From NCBI RefSeq assembly GCF_019636155.1, contig NZ_JAHBYB010000004.1, positions 1 through 64,000 on the forward strand: a DNA stretch of 64,000 nucleotides, read 5' to 3'. The DNA is from Brevundimonas sp. GTDB taxonomy: Bacteria; Pseudomonadota; Alphaproteobacteria; Caulobacterales; Caulobacteraceae. The position numbers and the translations under genes are program-made. The notes below the pieces were generated by a model that saw only the letters and a program-made list of their open reading frames with translations, was not told the origin of the DNA and made no database searches. Within the stretch, counting starts at the first letter, position 1, and each line of letters begins with the position of its first letter. Shown here one piece after another: positions 18,709-31,961 of this stretch.

Positions 18709-19758
18709 ATGCCGAACCCCTATCAGTCCCAGCCCGACCGCGCCTTCTGGTCCCGTTCGGTCGCCCGACCGGCGCCCGAGGATGTCGATCCCGTCGCGGC
18801 CGCCGGCTTCCGCATTGGCCCCCACGAGCGCGTCGTCACCGCCGGCAGCTGTTTCGCCCAGCATATCTCGCGCGCCATCCAGGCGCGGGGCTTCAACTAT
18901 CTGGTCACCGAGCCGGGGCCGCAGGATCGCCAGTACGGCGTCTACCCCGCCCGGTTCGGCAACCTCTACACCGCCCGCCAGTTCCGCCAGCTGTTCCAGC
19001 GCGCCTTCGGCCTGTTCCAGCCGCACGACACCGCCTGGCGCCGCGGCGAGGCCTGGGTCGACCCCTTCCGCCCCCAGGTCGAACCCGACGGTTTTCCGAC
19101 GGCTGAAGCCCTGATCGCCGACCGCGACCGTCACCTGGCGGCGGTGCGTGACATGTTCGACCAGGCGGACGTCCTGGTCTTCACCCTGGGCCTGACCGAA
19201 GGCTGGGTCTCGACCGTCGACGGCGCCGTCTTCCCCCTGGCGCCCGGCGTCTCGGGCGGGCCGGACGACGACGGCCCCTATCGTCCCCACAACTTCACCG
19301 TGGCCGAGATCGTCGATGACCTGAACGCCCTGATCGCCGACGCCCGCCTGCTGCGGCCCGACCTGAAGGTCCTGCTGACCGTCTCGCCCGTGCCTCTGGT
19401 GGCGACCATCACCGACCGCCACGTCCTGACCGCCACCACCTACAGCAAGTCGGTCCTGCGCGTGGCCGCAGAGATGGTCGCGGCCGCCCACGAGGGCGTC
19501 GGCTACTTCCCCAGCTATGAGATCATCACCGGCCCGCACAACGGCTGGCGCTATCTGGAGCCGGACCTTCGCTCGGTCCGGCCCGAGGGGGTGGCCCAGG
19601 TCATGTCGATCTTCGCCCGCCATTATCTGGACCCGGACGCCCTCGCCGCGCCCGCGCCCCTGCGCCCCGCCGTCGCGCCCCGCCCATCTGCCGACCGCGC
19701 GGCCGAACAGGCCGCCCTGGCCGACGTCATCTGCGACGAAGAGACCCTGGACCGGTGA
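18709..19758 (+). CDS. GSCFA domain protein
   Basis: This 349-residue protein carries the family-naming motif in VTAGSCFAQHISRAI (about residues 44-58), a GDSL/SGNH-like nucleophile context. Further conserved segments are NLYTARQFRQLFQRAF, VFTLGLTEGW, LLTVSPVPLVAT and YFPSYEIITGP. The family is thought to act in polysaccharide or glycan-related esterase/acyl chemistry, though activity is not established. Its stop overlaps the next gene as GTGA, so the two products are made together. Confidence 0.87.
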   Translation: MPNPYQSQPDRAFWSRSVARPAPEDVDPVAAAGFRIGPHERVVTAGSCFAQHISRAIQARGFNYLVTEPGPQDRQYGVYPARFGNLYTARQFRQLFQRAFGLFQPHDTAWRRGEAWVDPFRPQVEPDGFPTAEALIADRDRHLAAVRDMFDQADVLVFTLGLTEGWVSTVDGAVFPLAPGVSGGPDDDGPYRPHNFTVAEIVDDLNALIADARLLRPDLKVLLTVSPVPLVATITDRHVLTATTYSKSVLRVAAEMVAAAHEGVGYFPSYEIITGPHNGWRYLEPDLRSVRPEGVAQVMSIFARHYLDPDALAAPAPLRPAVAPRPSADRAAEQAALADVICDEETLDR

Positions 19759-20601
19759 GGATCGGCGTCCTGGGCAATTGCCAGGCGGCGGGACTGGGCG
19801 CCTGGCTTCAGGCCGGTTCGCCGGGGATCGAGACGTGCGTCCACATCGTCAATCGCTTCGACTTTCGCGACCCGGCGGTCGTGGCCGGCGTGGTCGCAGA
19901 ACTGGCGGCCTGCGACCGGGTGCTGATCCAGAACATGGGCGAGACCCAGCCCGCGCTGACCGCCCTGGTCCACGGCGCGCGCGACGCGGTTGGCGACGGG
20001 GGCCTGCTGTGGCCGGTCATCAGTTTCGACGGCCTGCACCCCGACTGCGTCTATGTGCTCCGCGACGACGCCCCGATCGATGGCGCCATGGGTCCCTATC
20101 ATTCGGCCCTGGCCTGCGCCGCTTGGCAGGAAGGGCTGGCCCCCGCCCGCGCCCTTGGGCTGTTCAACGCCTTCGCCTACGCCGCCCTGGGCTATTTCGA
20201 CGCCTTCGACAGCGCTGCGGCCCGGCTGCTGGATCGCGCCGGACGGCTGGGGTTCGACCTCGGTTCGTTGGTGACGCCGCCTGGCGTCTTCATGCACACC
20301 GTCAACCATCCGACCATCCATGCCCTGGCGCCGGTGGCCGAACAGGCGCTGGACCGGCTGGGCCTGGCGCGCGTCGCCCGGCCGACGCCGCCGCCCGACA
20401 CCCTGGCGGCCTCGGCCATCTGGCCCGTCTATCCCGAGATCGCGCGCCGGCTGGACCTGTCGGCGGCCGCGCTCGACCTGGCCGCCCTGGTCGCGGCCGA
20501 ATACGCCGCCCTGGACCGCGACCGTGATGCGCGCGGCCCCTTCGACTATGCCGAGACGACCCCCGCCGTCGCCCGCGCCCGCGCCTTCATCCGCGAACGC
20601 C

Positions 20602-20612
<11 letters not shown>
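19755..20612 (+). CDS. WcbI-like polysaccharide biosynthesis protein
   Basis: This 285-residue protein begins [18 protein letters not shown], the GNCQ nucleotide-like motif of the WcbI family. That family is named from capsule biosynthesis in Burkholderia and proposed to act as acetyltransferases or CoA-binding enzymes. Other family-like segments are [10 protein letters not shown] and [12 protein letters not shown]. The start is GTG at 19755, fixed by overlap with the GSCFA stop. It ends convergently with acs, the two coding regions overlapping by 11 nt. Confidence 0.82.
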
Positions 20613-22550
<1,938 letters not shown>

Positions 22551-22554
<4 letters not shown>

Positions 22555-23405
22555 GTTCCGCTCCTCAAGATTTGGTCGACGTCGTCGCGGCTCGGCATCG
22601 ACGTCTGCGCCCCCGCCCGTGTCGCCGCCAGGGCCCCCGCCGCGCAGGCGAACCTCAGGGCCTCGTCCGGCGCCATGCCTTCCAGCAGGGCCACGGTGAT
22701 GGCGCCGACGAAACAGTCTCCGGCCCCGGTGGCGTCCACGGCCGTCACCTGCGGCGGCGTGGCCCAGGCCTGTTCGACCCCGCGCTGATACAGGGCCGCG
22801 CCCTTCGCCCCCTTGGTCACGACCACCCGCCCGCCGCCGTGATGCAGGGCGTCGCCATAGAAGGCCGCCTCGGTCTCATTGACCACGATCAGGTCGGCCC
22901 GCCTCAGCAGCATTTCCGACACCGGCGCCGCGGGCGCCAGATTGGCGCAGACGAAGCCGACGGCCCGGCCCACCGCCGCCTCCACCGTCTCGATGGGCAG
23001 TTCCAGCTGCACGATCAGCGGCGTCTCGATCCGTTGCGGCAGGTGTTCGGGCCGCACCGCATGGTTGGCGCCGGCCGCCACCACGATCTGGTTCTCGCCC
23101 TGCGGATCGACGGCGATCAGGGCCACCCCGGTCGACAGCATGTCATCCGCCGCCACGGCGCCGACGTCCACGTCCGCCTCCAGCAGCAGGGCCAGCGCCT
23201 CCTCCGCCAGGGCGTCGCGCCCGACCCGGCCGATCAGGCACACGTTCCCACCCAGTCTCTGCGCCGCCAGGGCCTGGTTCGCCCCCTTGCCGCCGGGATG
23301 CCGCGCCAGGGTCGCCCCCGTCACCGTCTCTCCCGGCGCGGGCAGGGCAGGCCCCGTCGCCACGAAGTCCAGGTTGATCGAACCCGCCACGGTGATCGCC
23401 GTCAT
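22551..23405 (-). CDS. rbsK: Ribokinase-type PfkB sugar kinase
   Basis: This 284-residue PfkB kinase has the substrate-side signature [18 protein letters not shown] and the nucleotide/catalytic signature [13 protein letters not shown]. It most likely phosphorylates D-ribose. The neighbouring nucleoside hydrolase releases ribose from nucleosides, which supports this substrate. The start at 23405 overlaps the hydrolase stop (ATGA), and the stop overlaps acs. Some other pentose or nucleoside is possible. Confidence 0.88.
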
Positions 23406-24343
23406 GCCGCGGCCTTTCTCAGGGTCTCGGCGATCAGGTCGAACACGCCCTGGCCGTCCGCCCTGACGGCCCACCTGTGCCGCGCCCGGTTCGGCGGCGC
23501 TCGGAACTCCACCGCCGTATGGCCCCGCGTCAGGTCCGACGCCGTCTCCACCCGGATCTCGCAGGGCCTCAGCGTGAACAGCTCGGGCCGCATCAGCCAG
23601 GCGACCGTGCAGGGGTCATGCACCGGCGGGGCGTCCCAGCCGACGATGGTCTTCTCCACCCGCTGCGAGAACCGCATCATCGCGGCGGCCCAGCGGGCGC
23701 TGTCGCTGTCGATCGCCTCGATGGCCGCGATCCGGTCGTCGGTGGCCCGCACCTGGTGGGTCGCGTCCAGGCCGAACATCACCACCTCGCAGTCGGACGC
23801 CAGAACCTCGGCCGCCGCGTCCGGGTCGGCCCAGATGTTGAACTCGGCCGAGGCGGTGATGTTGCCGCCCTCGGCCCGCGCCCCGCCCATCACCGACACC
23901 GGCCCCAGACGCCGCGCCAGCCCCGGCTCCTTCCTCAGGGCCAGGGCCAGGTTGGTCATCGGCCCCATGACCGCCAGGGCCACGGCTTTCTCCGGCCGCG
24001 TCCTCACGATCTCGATGATCGCCTCGGCGGCGTGCCCGGCGGCCAGGGGAGCCGCCGGCTCGAACGGCGCCTGGTCGCCCAGACCCTCGGCGCCATGGAA
24101 CTCGCCCGCCCCGGCCGGCTCCCGCACCAGCGGCCGGTCGGCCCCGGCGAAGACCGCTATGTCCTCGCGCCCCGCCACCTGGGCCAGCATCCGCGCGTTG
24201 CGGCTGGTCGCGCTCACCGGCACATTCCCGCCCACGGCCGTTATGGCCAGGATCTCCAGCTCGAGCGCGTTCAGCGCCAGCATCAATCCCACGGCGTCGT
24301 CCACGCCGGGGTCGCAGTCGATGATCAGGGCCTGTTTCGTCAC
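23402..24343 (-). CDS. Inosine-uridine preferring nucleoside hydrolase
   Basis: This 313-residue protein is of the IUNH family. It has the calcium-binding N-terminal motif IIDCDPGVDDAVGLM and conserved GPMTNLALAL, FNIWADPDAAAEV and VHDPCTVAWL segments. It cleaves the N-glycosidic bond of purine or pyrimidine nucleosides, giving base and ribose, which the adjacent kinase can phosphorylate. I place the start at the GTG at 24343, just before the first strand. An ATG at 24409 is in frame but would overlap the GNAT gene. Confidence 0.88.
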   Translation of the reverse strand: MTKQALIIDCDPGVDDAVGLMLALNALELEILAITAVGGNVPVSATSRNARMLAQVAGREDIAVFAGADRPLVREPAGAGEFHGAEGLGDQAPFEPAAPLAAGHAAEAIIEIVRTRPEKAVALAVMGPMTNLALALRKEPGLARRLGPVSVMGGARAEGGNITASAEFNIWADPDAAAEVLASDCEVVMFGLDATHQVRATDDRIAAIEAIDSDSARWAAAMMRFSQRVEKTIVGWDAPPVHDPCTVAWLMRPELFTLRPCEIRVETASDLTRGHTAVEFRAPPNRARHRWAVRADGQGVFDLIAETLRKAAA

Positions 24344-24386
24344 GCCCCAGCTTTGGCCCGCCCCGCCGCCCGCCGCAAGCCGCCCT

Positions 24387-24833
24387 TCACAGGTCCAGCC
24401 GCATCTCATGGCTGTGGATGCCGGGGGCGAACCCGTCTTGCGCGACCTTCAGGGTGCGGAAGCCGAACCGGCGATAGAAGCCCTCCGTATGCTGGCTGGT
24501 GCTCAGCCGAACCGCCGTCACCCCCGGCGTCGCCCGCGCCGCCGCCAGCCGCGCCTGCGTCAGCCGCCGGCCCAGGCTGGTCCCCTGCAGCCCCCGGTCC
24601 ACCATGCCCCAGCACAGGACCGCCGTCGTCCCGTCCGCCTCCACCGCATGGCCGCCGCAGGCCACGATTCGCCCCCCTTGCTCGATCACCGAATAGGGCG
24701 TCTCCAGCGCCCGCAGGAAGGCGTCGTATTCCGCCCGCTCCGACGCATCGAAGAAGCGCGGCGTATTGCCGTCGAACAGGGCCAGACAGGCCTCCCGGTC
24801 CGCCGGTTCATAGGGTCGGGTCGTCGTCTCCAT
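24387..24833 (-). CDS. GNAT family N-acetyltransferase
   Basis: This 148-residue protein has the acetyl-CoA binding loop in GLQGTSLGRRLTQARLAAAR and the C-terminal SQHTEGFYRRFGFRTLKV of GNAT enzymes. The substrate is unknown. The ATG at 24833 begins the conserved fold; the frame stays open upstream only into the riboswitch region. It is 43 nt from the nucleoside hydrolase start and may share its transcript. Confidence 0.83.
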   Translation of the reverse strand: METTTRPYEPADREACLALFDGNTPRFFDASERAEYDAFLRALETPYSVIEQGGRIVACGGHAVEADGTTAVLCWGMVDRGLQGTSLGRRLTQARLAAARATPGVTAVRLSTSQHTEGFYRRFGFRTLKVAQDGFAPGIHSHEMRLDL

Positions 24834-24896
24834 GGCCCGCGCCTTCCTTCCGCCGCGCTTGACGCGCCCTCGCGCCTCGCCCACCTTGGCGCCGTT

Positions 24897-27070
<2,174 letters not shown>

Positions 27071-27151
27071 CGACACCGGCTGGAGTCAGTCGGTTAACCA
27101 AGATTCAGCGATGGTTGCGATTCAAGTGCAATCAGTTCATGGTTTGTTCTC

Positions 27152-27901
27152 ATGGCCGAGACCAGTATCGAATGGACGGACGCGACCTGGAATCCGGTCG
27201 CGGGCTGTCTAGTCATCTCTCCCGGATGCACGAACTGCTACGCCATGCGCATGGCCGCCCGGCTCGAAGCGATGGGCGTTCCCAAATATGAGGGCCTGAC
27301 CCGCAAGAGCGGGCAACGCTACGTCTGGACGGGAAAGATTCGATTGGACGAGGCCTCGCTGGACATTCCCCTCAAGTGGAAAAAGCCTCGCAAGATTTTC
27401 GTGAACTCCATGTCGGACCTGTTCCACACGGACGTGCCGCCAGATTTCATCGCGCGAGTGTGGTCTGTTATGGAAAGGACGCCGCGCCACACCTACCAAA
27501 TCCTGACAAAACGGCCGGACCGCATGCGGGAGGTGCTGACTTCGCTTGGCCTGCCCAAACTGGAGCATGTTTGGCTCGGCACAAGCGTGGAAGATGCTGC
27601 CGTGCTGCCGCGCCTCGATGACCTGAGGGCGACCCCGGCAGTTGTCCGCTTCGTCTCTTTCGAACCGTTGATTGGCTCGGTCAAAGGCGCGGATTTGACC
27701 GGCATTCACTGGGCGATTGTCGGCGGCGAGTCCGGTCCGAGGTCGCGCCCTATGGAGAAGTTGTGGGTCGATGAAATTCGGCTCGCCTGCCTTGGTGCGG
27801 AAACCGCGTTTTTCTTCAAACAGTGGGGTGGAAAGAACAAGAAGGCAGCGGGGCGAACATACCGCGGGCAGACATGGGACGAACTACCCAGCCTTCAGTA
27901 A
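27152..27901 (+). CDS. DUF5131 / phage Gp37-Gp68 family three-Cys protein
   Basis: This 249-residue protein starts with the family signature IEWTDATWNPVAGC and a CX6CX2C cluster motif (C19, C26, C29 in GCLVISPGCTNCYA), reminiscent of radical SAM or other Fe-S proteins. Other conserved parts are PRKIFVNSMSDLFH, TYQILTKRP, VWLGTSVED, FVSFEPLIG and WAIVGGESGPRSRPM. The family occurs in phages and genomic islands; the reaction is not known to me. It faces the TcmP partner gene, the 3' ends overlapping by 18 nt. GC content is visibly lower than in neighbouring thiC, suggesting transfer. No strong ribosome binding site precedes the ATG. Confidence 0.88.
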   Translation: MAETSIEWTDATWNPVAGCLVISPGCTNCYAMRMAARLEAMGVPKYEGLTRKSGQRYVWTGKIRLDEASLDIPLKWKKPRKIFVNSMSDLFHTDVPPDFIARVWSVMERTPRHTYQILTKRPDRMREVLTSLGLPKLEHVWLGTSVEDAAVLPRLDDLRATPAVVRFVSFEPLIGSVKGADLTGIHWAIVGGESGPRSRPMEKLWVDEIRLACLGAETAFFFKQWGGKNKKAAGRTYRGQTWDELPSLQ

Positions 27902-28759
27902 GTGCTCGACTATAGGTTTTGCAGCTTTCCAGGCAGCGTCACTTGGGTTCGCCATGAGGAAAAACAGTGAAAACATCGGAGAGCCCTGATCGTTGTAAAG
28001 CCTTTTGGGTCCCGCAACCCTTGGGAAGATCGTTCTGAAGCGCTCAGAAACGAAATCTTCCAGCACTCTGAGATCACCTGTCCTTTTAGTCTCGATTGAT
28101 TCCTCTCCAAACAAGTTTGGTTGGATTTTGGAATTGTACCACGCCTGCTCCCAGGCGTTTGTGCCGAGGAAACGTGTCAGCGAAGCTCGTTTCACCTCGC
28201 ATAGATCGGACGGGTCTTTCGTCGCTTGGCGGTAGAGCCCCGACAACGAAACAAGATACCAAATGTCCATCGCCTTCGTTTGCGCGATAGCTTCGAGCGT
28301 CGCCCAATCCACCTGAAGACCATAGGGATCTAGAAAGACTACTGCCCGCGTGGATTTCCACCCGGGCCAGCCTTGGGCGAGCTTCAGAAGCTCGTTCGCA
28401 TCGCCTCTGTGAACCGTAATGTCCCGCTCGGGATGTTTTGCCTTCAGCGTTTCAAGTGCGGCGACATGCTTGGGCTTTTGCTCCATGAAAATCAGGCGGT
28501 CGAACGGAGGAGAAATATCGATCGCAATCTGGGCCGACCCATTTCGACGATCGATTGTCTCGGGGATGCGGCCGACTAGGGTGTCCTCGGCGGCGATGCG
28601 TTTGGTTATCTCGCCAGTTCCCGCGAAGGCATCAATGTACCAAAGCTTGAAACCCCTGGGCCGCATCAACGTGGCGTAGGACTTCAGGTATCCCTGAACC
28701 ATCGAAAGCTTGAGGCTTGTCGACAGGCTGCCAAACTCATGCTCACCGATTTCTGACAA
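27884..28759 (-). CDS. tcmP: Three-Cys-motif partner protein TcmP
   Basis: This 291-residue protein matches the TcmP family that accompanies DUF5131 three-Cys proteins. It has features of a class I methyltransferase fold: YIDAFAGTGE (residues 41-50), an acidic strand end LIFMEQ, HRGDANELL and VVFLDPYGLQVDW with DPYG at 144-147. That last segment recalls the DPPY motif of DNA N6-adenine methylases. Whether it methylates anything is inference. The start is TTG at 28759, preceded by a GAGGGGG ribosome binding site. Composition is lower GC than its surroundings. Confidence 0.85.
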   Translation of the reverse strand: MSEIGEHEFGSLSTSLKLSMVQGYLKSYATLMRPRGFKLWYIDAFAGTGEITKRIAAEDTLVGRIPETIDRRNGSAQIAIDISPPFDRLIFMEQKPKHVAALETLKAKHPERDITVHRGDANELLKLAQGWPGWKSTRAVVFLDPYGLQVDWATLEAIAQTKAMDIWYLVSLSGLYRQATKDPSDLCEVKRASLTRFLGTNAWEQAWYNSKIQPNLFGEESIETKRTGDLRVLEDFVSERFRTIFPRVAGPKRLYNDQGSPMFSLFFLMANPSDAAWKAAKPIVEHLLKAG

Positions 28760-28813
28760 TAGCTTCCCCCTCGCCGTAGTATCGTAGTCAGCCTCACAAC
28801 GCTGAGATGTGCA

Positions 28814-28894
28814 ATGCCTGCACCGATCCTCGTCCTCCTCGCCGGGCTAAACAGGGCTGGGAAGGCCACCTTCATCAATGGCTTCCTGCGCTAG
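28814..28894 (+). pseudogene. Zeta-toxin-like / P-loop kinase remnant
   Basis: A 26-codon open frame encodes MPAPILVLLAGLNRAGKATF followed by six residues and a stop. It resembles the N-terminus of zeta-toxin or related small P-loop kinases (typically LAGPNGAGKSTF), but the Walker A residues are degraded (P to L, G to R, S to A) and nothing downstream continues the domain. It looks like the decayed end of a toxin or phosphotransferase gene carried by the same island as tcmP. Confidence 0.5.
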
Positions 28895-28951
28895 ACCTCT
28901 CCTTCATCATCCCCGGCCAGCGCTGCTGGGCGGCTTTCCGGAGGATGACGA

Positions 28952-29629
28952 TCAAGCGGGGTTTTCGGTCGCGATCTTCCTGAGCGCCTCTTCAAACACC
29001 GCCGTCGGCTGGCCGCCGCTGATCAGGTATTTGCCCTCCACCACCACCGCCGGAACGCTGTTGATCCCCCGCGCGCGCCACAGGGCCTCTTCCTCGCGCA
29101 CCGCCTGGGCGTAGCGGCCGCTGGCCAGGACCTCGGCGGCCTCGGCGCGGTTCAGGCCGGCGGTTTCGGCGGCGGCGGTCAGCACCCCCGCGTCGGTCAG
29201 GTTGCGATTGTCGGTGAAGTGGGCGCGGAACAGGGCGGTCTTCAGGGCGGCCTGCCCATTCTTCGTTCCTTTTTCGGGCGCCGTCTCGCCTGCCCAGTGC
29301 AGCAGGCGGTGGGCGTCGAAGGTGTTCCAGATGCGGCTGTCCGGTCCCATCCGCATGTCGAAGCCAACCTCCGCCGCCCGGGCGCGGATCATTTCTCGGT
29401 TGGCGGCCGACTGTTCCGGCGTCGCGCCGTATTTGCGACCGATGTGTTCGACGATGGTCTCGCCCTCCGGCGGCATGTCGGGGTTCAGTTCAAACGGGCG
29501 GAAGGCGATCTCGGCCTCGATCCCTTCACCCTTCAGCCGCTCCAGCGCCGTCTGAAGACCGCCCAGACCCACCACGCACCACGGACAGACCACGTCCGAG
29601 ACGAAATCGATGTGCAGTGTGCGGCTCAT
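28952..29629 (-). CDS. DsbA family oxidoreductase (FrnE-like)
   Basis: This 225-residue thioredoxin-fold protein has an active-site CPWC (C15, C18) directly after the first strand and no signal peptide, so it is probably cytoplasmic. The helical insertion and the C-terminal INSVPAVVVEGKYLISGGQP with the cis-proline loop match FrnE-type DsbA proteins, also annotated as 2-hydroxychromene-2-carboxylate isomerase-like. The start at 29629 begins the fold; the open frame upstream is repeat sequence. Confidence 0.88.
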   Translation of the reverse strand: MSRTLHIDFVSDVVCPWCVVGLGGLQTALERLKGEGIEAEIAFRPFELNPDMPPEGETIVEHIGRKYGATPEQSAANREMIRARAAEVGFDMRMGPDSRIWNTFDAHRLLHWAGETAPEKGTKNGQAALKTALFRAHFTDNRNLTDAGVLTAAAETAGLNRAEAAEVLASGRYAQAVREEEALWRARGINSVPAVVVEGKYLISGGQPTAVFEEALRKIATENPA

Positions 29630-30488
29630 GGGCGGGCTCCGAGTGTGTCTCCCACATATGGGCGCCGGCCGCGTCGGGCGGGAGGGGCCGGCGACCAGAT
29701 CCGACGCTCCAAATCCTCCCCCTTCGGGGGAGGGGAACCGCGACCCGAAGAGCAGCGCGTAGCCTGAAGCGGTTGAGGGGGCCGGCCCCAGGCTCCGACC
29801 CTCGGCCATACACATACTCACCCTCTCCCATGGGGAGAGGGCTTGAACGCCCAAGAGCCCGTCAGGGCGAGTGGACTTGCGTGAAAGGGTGAGGGGTTTC
29901 GCTCTCGCCCGTCGGGCGCCGTAACCCCTCACCCTTTCGGCTATGCGCATCGGCTTTGCTCTGCGGGCCTCAAGCCCTCTCCCAACGGGAGAGGGGTCAG
30001 GAACGCCAACTGCGCGCGACAGCGGACTTAATCCGCTGATCTCGCTCGCAAATCCCGCCGCTAATTCTCTTCCACACGCCTCAGTTCGCCCCGGCCCTAT
30101 ACTCCCCTGGTCCCGTCGCATGGGGAGGCCGCGCGGCCAGCGACTTCGCGGCGGCGGGAGCGGAGGAAGCGGGGCGCTGTGTGCGAACACGGCTGCCTGC
30201 GACCCGGAGCCCAGAGCGTATTCAGACGCTGGTTTCGGGGAGAGGGAGGGCCGAGGGGGTTACTCTGGCCGTTCCGGGACCGGGTCGTTGGCCCGGCCCG
30301 CCCGCCGCGGGCCTCCGGGAGTAGCCGAAAAGATCGGCGCCCGCCCCGAGCTCGTGGAAACCCTCCGTGCGGAGCGTCAGACCTCTCGCCGAACACGGCA
30401 CTCATACATCCCAGCCGGGCGAAGGCCCGACGCTCCGCCGCCTTCCCGAACTTCGCAAGCATCCGCTGGCGAAGGCGGAGCCAATTCC

Positions 30489-30527
30489 GCCCTCAAGCCG
30501 CGAGCGACTGCGTCGCGAGCATAGGGC
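30489..30527. repeat. Dispersed repeat, family D, copy 1
   Basis: GCCCTCAAGCCGCGAGCGAC and the following bases closely match the two tandem copies at 41529-41570 and 41578-41619, with a few substitutions. The centre is partly palindromic (GCGAC...GTCGC). Confidence 0.75.
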
Positions 30528-30537
30528 AAACAACAAG

Positions 30538-30690
30538 CCTTCTCCCCTTGCGGGAGAAGGTGGGCGGCGGAGCCGCTCGGATGAGGGGGCAGCCCGACCC
30601 ATCCCCATCGTCCGACGACCATCGCGCAGATCCAGCCCCCTCATCCGTCATGCGCTGCATGACACCTTCTCCCCCGAGGGGAGAAGGGCG
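30538..30690. repeat. Compound palindromic repeat, family C
   Basis: The outer parts CCTTCTCCCCTTGCGGGAGAAGG (about 30538-30560) and CCTTCTCCCCCGAGGGGAGAAGG are both hairpins and are mutually complementary, as are ATGAGGGGGC and GCCCCCTCAT-like segments further in. It is the family related to the insert in rsmE and lies 36 nt from the metK stop. Confidence 0.75.
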
Positions 30691-30725
30691 ATGGGGCAAC
30701 GGAGAGGCTTACCGGGCGGCGGACT

Positions 30726-31922
30726 TCAGGCCAGGGCCTTCAGACGATCGACCAGGTCGGTCTTCTCCCACGAGAAGCCGCCGTCCGCCTCGGGCGTGCG
30801 GCCGAAATGGCCATAGGCGGCGGTGCGCTCGTAGATCGGCTTGTTCAGACCCAGGTGTTCGCGGATGGCGCGCGGGGTGGCGCCGCCGATCAGGGCGGGC
30901 AGTTCGCGTTCCAGCACCGCCTCGTCGATCTTGCCCGTGCCATGCAGGTCGACGTGGACCGACTGGGGCTGGGCCACGCCGATGGCGTAGCTGAGCTGGA
31001 TGGTGCAGCGGTCGGCCAGGCCCGCGGCGACCACGTTCTTGGCCAGGTAGCGGGCGGCATAGGCGGCCGAACGGTCCACCTTGGTCGGGTCCTTGCCGCT
31101 GAACGCGCCGCCGCCGTGCGGGGCCGCCCCGCCATAGGTGTCGACGATGATCTTGCGCCCGGTCAGGCCGGTGTCGCCATCCGGGCCGCCGATCTCGAAC
31201 ACGCCCGTCGGATTGATGTGCCAGACCGTCTCATTGGTGATGAAGCCGGCGGGCAGCACGGCTTCGACCACCGGCCTGACCACGGCGGCGACCTCGGCCT
31301 GGGTCTTGCCGGCGGCGTGCTGGGTCGAGACGACGATGGAGGTTGCGCGCACCGGCTTGCCGTCCTGATAGAACAGGGTGACCTGGCTCTTGGCGTCCGG
31401 TTCCAGGATCGTGCCGCCGTCGTGACGCAGGGCGGCCAGACGCTTCAGGATCTCGTGGCTGTAGGCCAGGGTGGCCGGCATCAGTTCGGGCGTTTCGTTG
31501 CTGGCGTAGCCGAACATGATGCCCTGGTCGCCCGCGCCCTCGTCCTTGGTCTCGGTGGCGTCGACGCCGACGGCGATGTCGGCCGACTGGCCATGCAGAT
31601 GGTTGGCGAAGTCGAACGTCTCCCAGTGGAAGCCGTCCTGCTGATAGCCGATGTCGCGCACCACGCGGCGGGCCAGGGCCTCGATCTGGTCGGCCACGCC
31701 CGGCTCCCAGTCGTCGGTCTGGCTGTTCCACACCCCCTTGCCGCGGATCTCGCCGGCCAGGACGACGCGGTTGGTGGTGGTCAGGGTCTCGCACGCCACC
31801 CGCGCCTCGGGATCGCGGGCCAGGAAGAAGTCGACCACGGCGTCGGAAATCTGGTCGGCGACCTTGTCCGGGTGGCCTTCGGAGACGCTCTCGGAGGTGA
31901 AGTGGAAGGCGGTGCGGGACAA
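30726..31922 (-). CDS. metK: S-adenosylmethionine synthetase MetK
   Basis: This 398-residue enzyme makes SAM from methionine and ATP. Signature segments are [36 protein letters not shown] and [28 protein letters not shown] chose TTG at 31922 because AAGGAG lies 7 nt upstream and the product then matches the normal N-terminus. An in-frame ATG at 31958 would add 12 residues but lies next to the operator-like palindrome in the promoter region. Confidence 0.96.
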   Translation of the reverse strand: MSRTAFHFTSESVSEGHPDKVADQISDAVVDFFLARDPEARVACETLTTTNRVVLAGEIRGKGVWNSQTDDWEPGVADQIEALARRVVRDIGYQQDGFHWETFDFANHLHGQSADIAVGVDATETKDEGAGDQGIMFGYASNETPELMPATLAYSHEILKRLAALRHDGGTILEPDAKSQVTLFYQDGKPVRATSIVVSTQHAAGKTQAEVAAVVRPVVEAVLPAGFITNETVWHINPTGVFEIGGPDGDTGLTGRKIIVDTYGGAAPHGGGAFSGKDPTKVDRSAAYAARYLAKNVVAAGLADRCTIQLSYAIGVAQPQSVHVDLHGTGKIDEAVLERELPALIGGATPRAIREHLGLNKPIYERTAAYGHFGRTPEADGGFSWEKTDLVDRLKALA

Positions 31923-31961
31923 GGGGCGGCTCCTTGGGGCGGGAAGGCCGCCAGACATATA

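Larger units (their letters stand above)
29630..30725. repeat. 1.1-kb gene-free repeat mosaic between the DsbA gene and metK
   Basis: I find no credible gene here. The stretch contains several palindromic repeat types. These are CCTCCCCCTTCGGGGGAGG near 29706-29725, paired CCCTCACCCTTTC / GAAAGGGTGAGGGG stems at about 29880-29940, a family D copy at 30489-30527, and a compound CTTCTCCC-type palindrome at 30538-30690. The central part (about 30090-30400) is GC-rich, with several self-complementary stretches and a TATACT at 30102-30107. A structured RNA there is possible but unproven. Confidence 0.75.

Noticed and set aside
17530-19623. 697-residue minus-strand frame opposite the alcohol dehydrogenase and GSCFA genes
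   Set aside because: Antisense of two genes with clear domains; no motif of its own.
29952-30190. N-terminal extension of the DsbA-like protein through the repeat region
   Set aside because: The conserved fold starts at 29629; the extension is repeat sequence without a ribosome binding site.
30090-30400. 6S RNA, tmRNA or RNase P RNA in the repeat mosaic
   Set aside because: I could not find the conserved core motifs of any of these RNAs; it is left as an unassigned GC-rich stretch.
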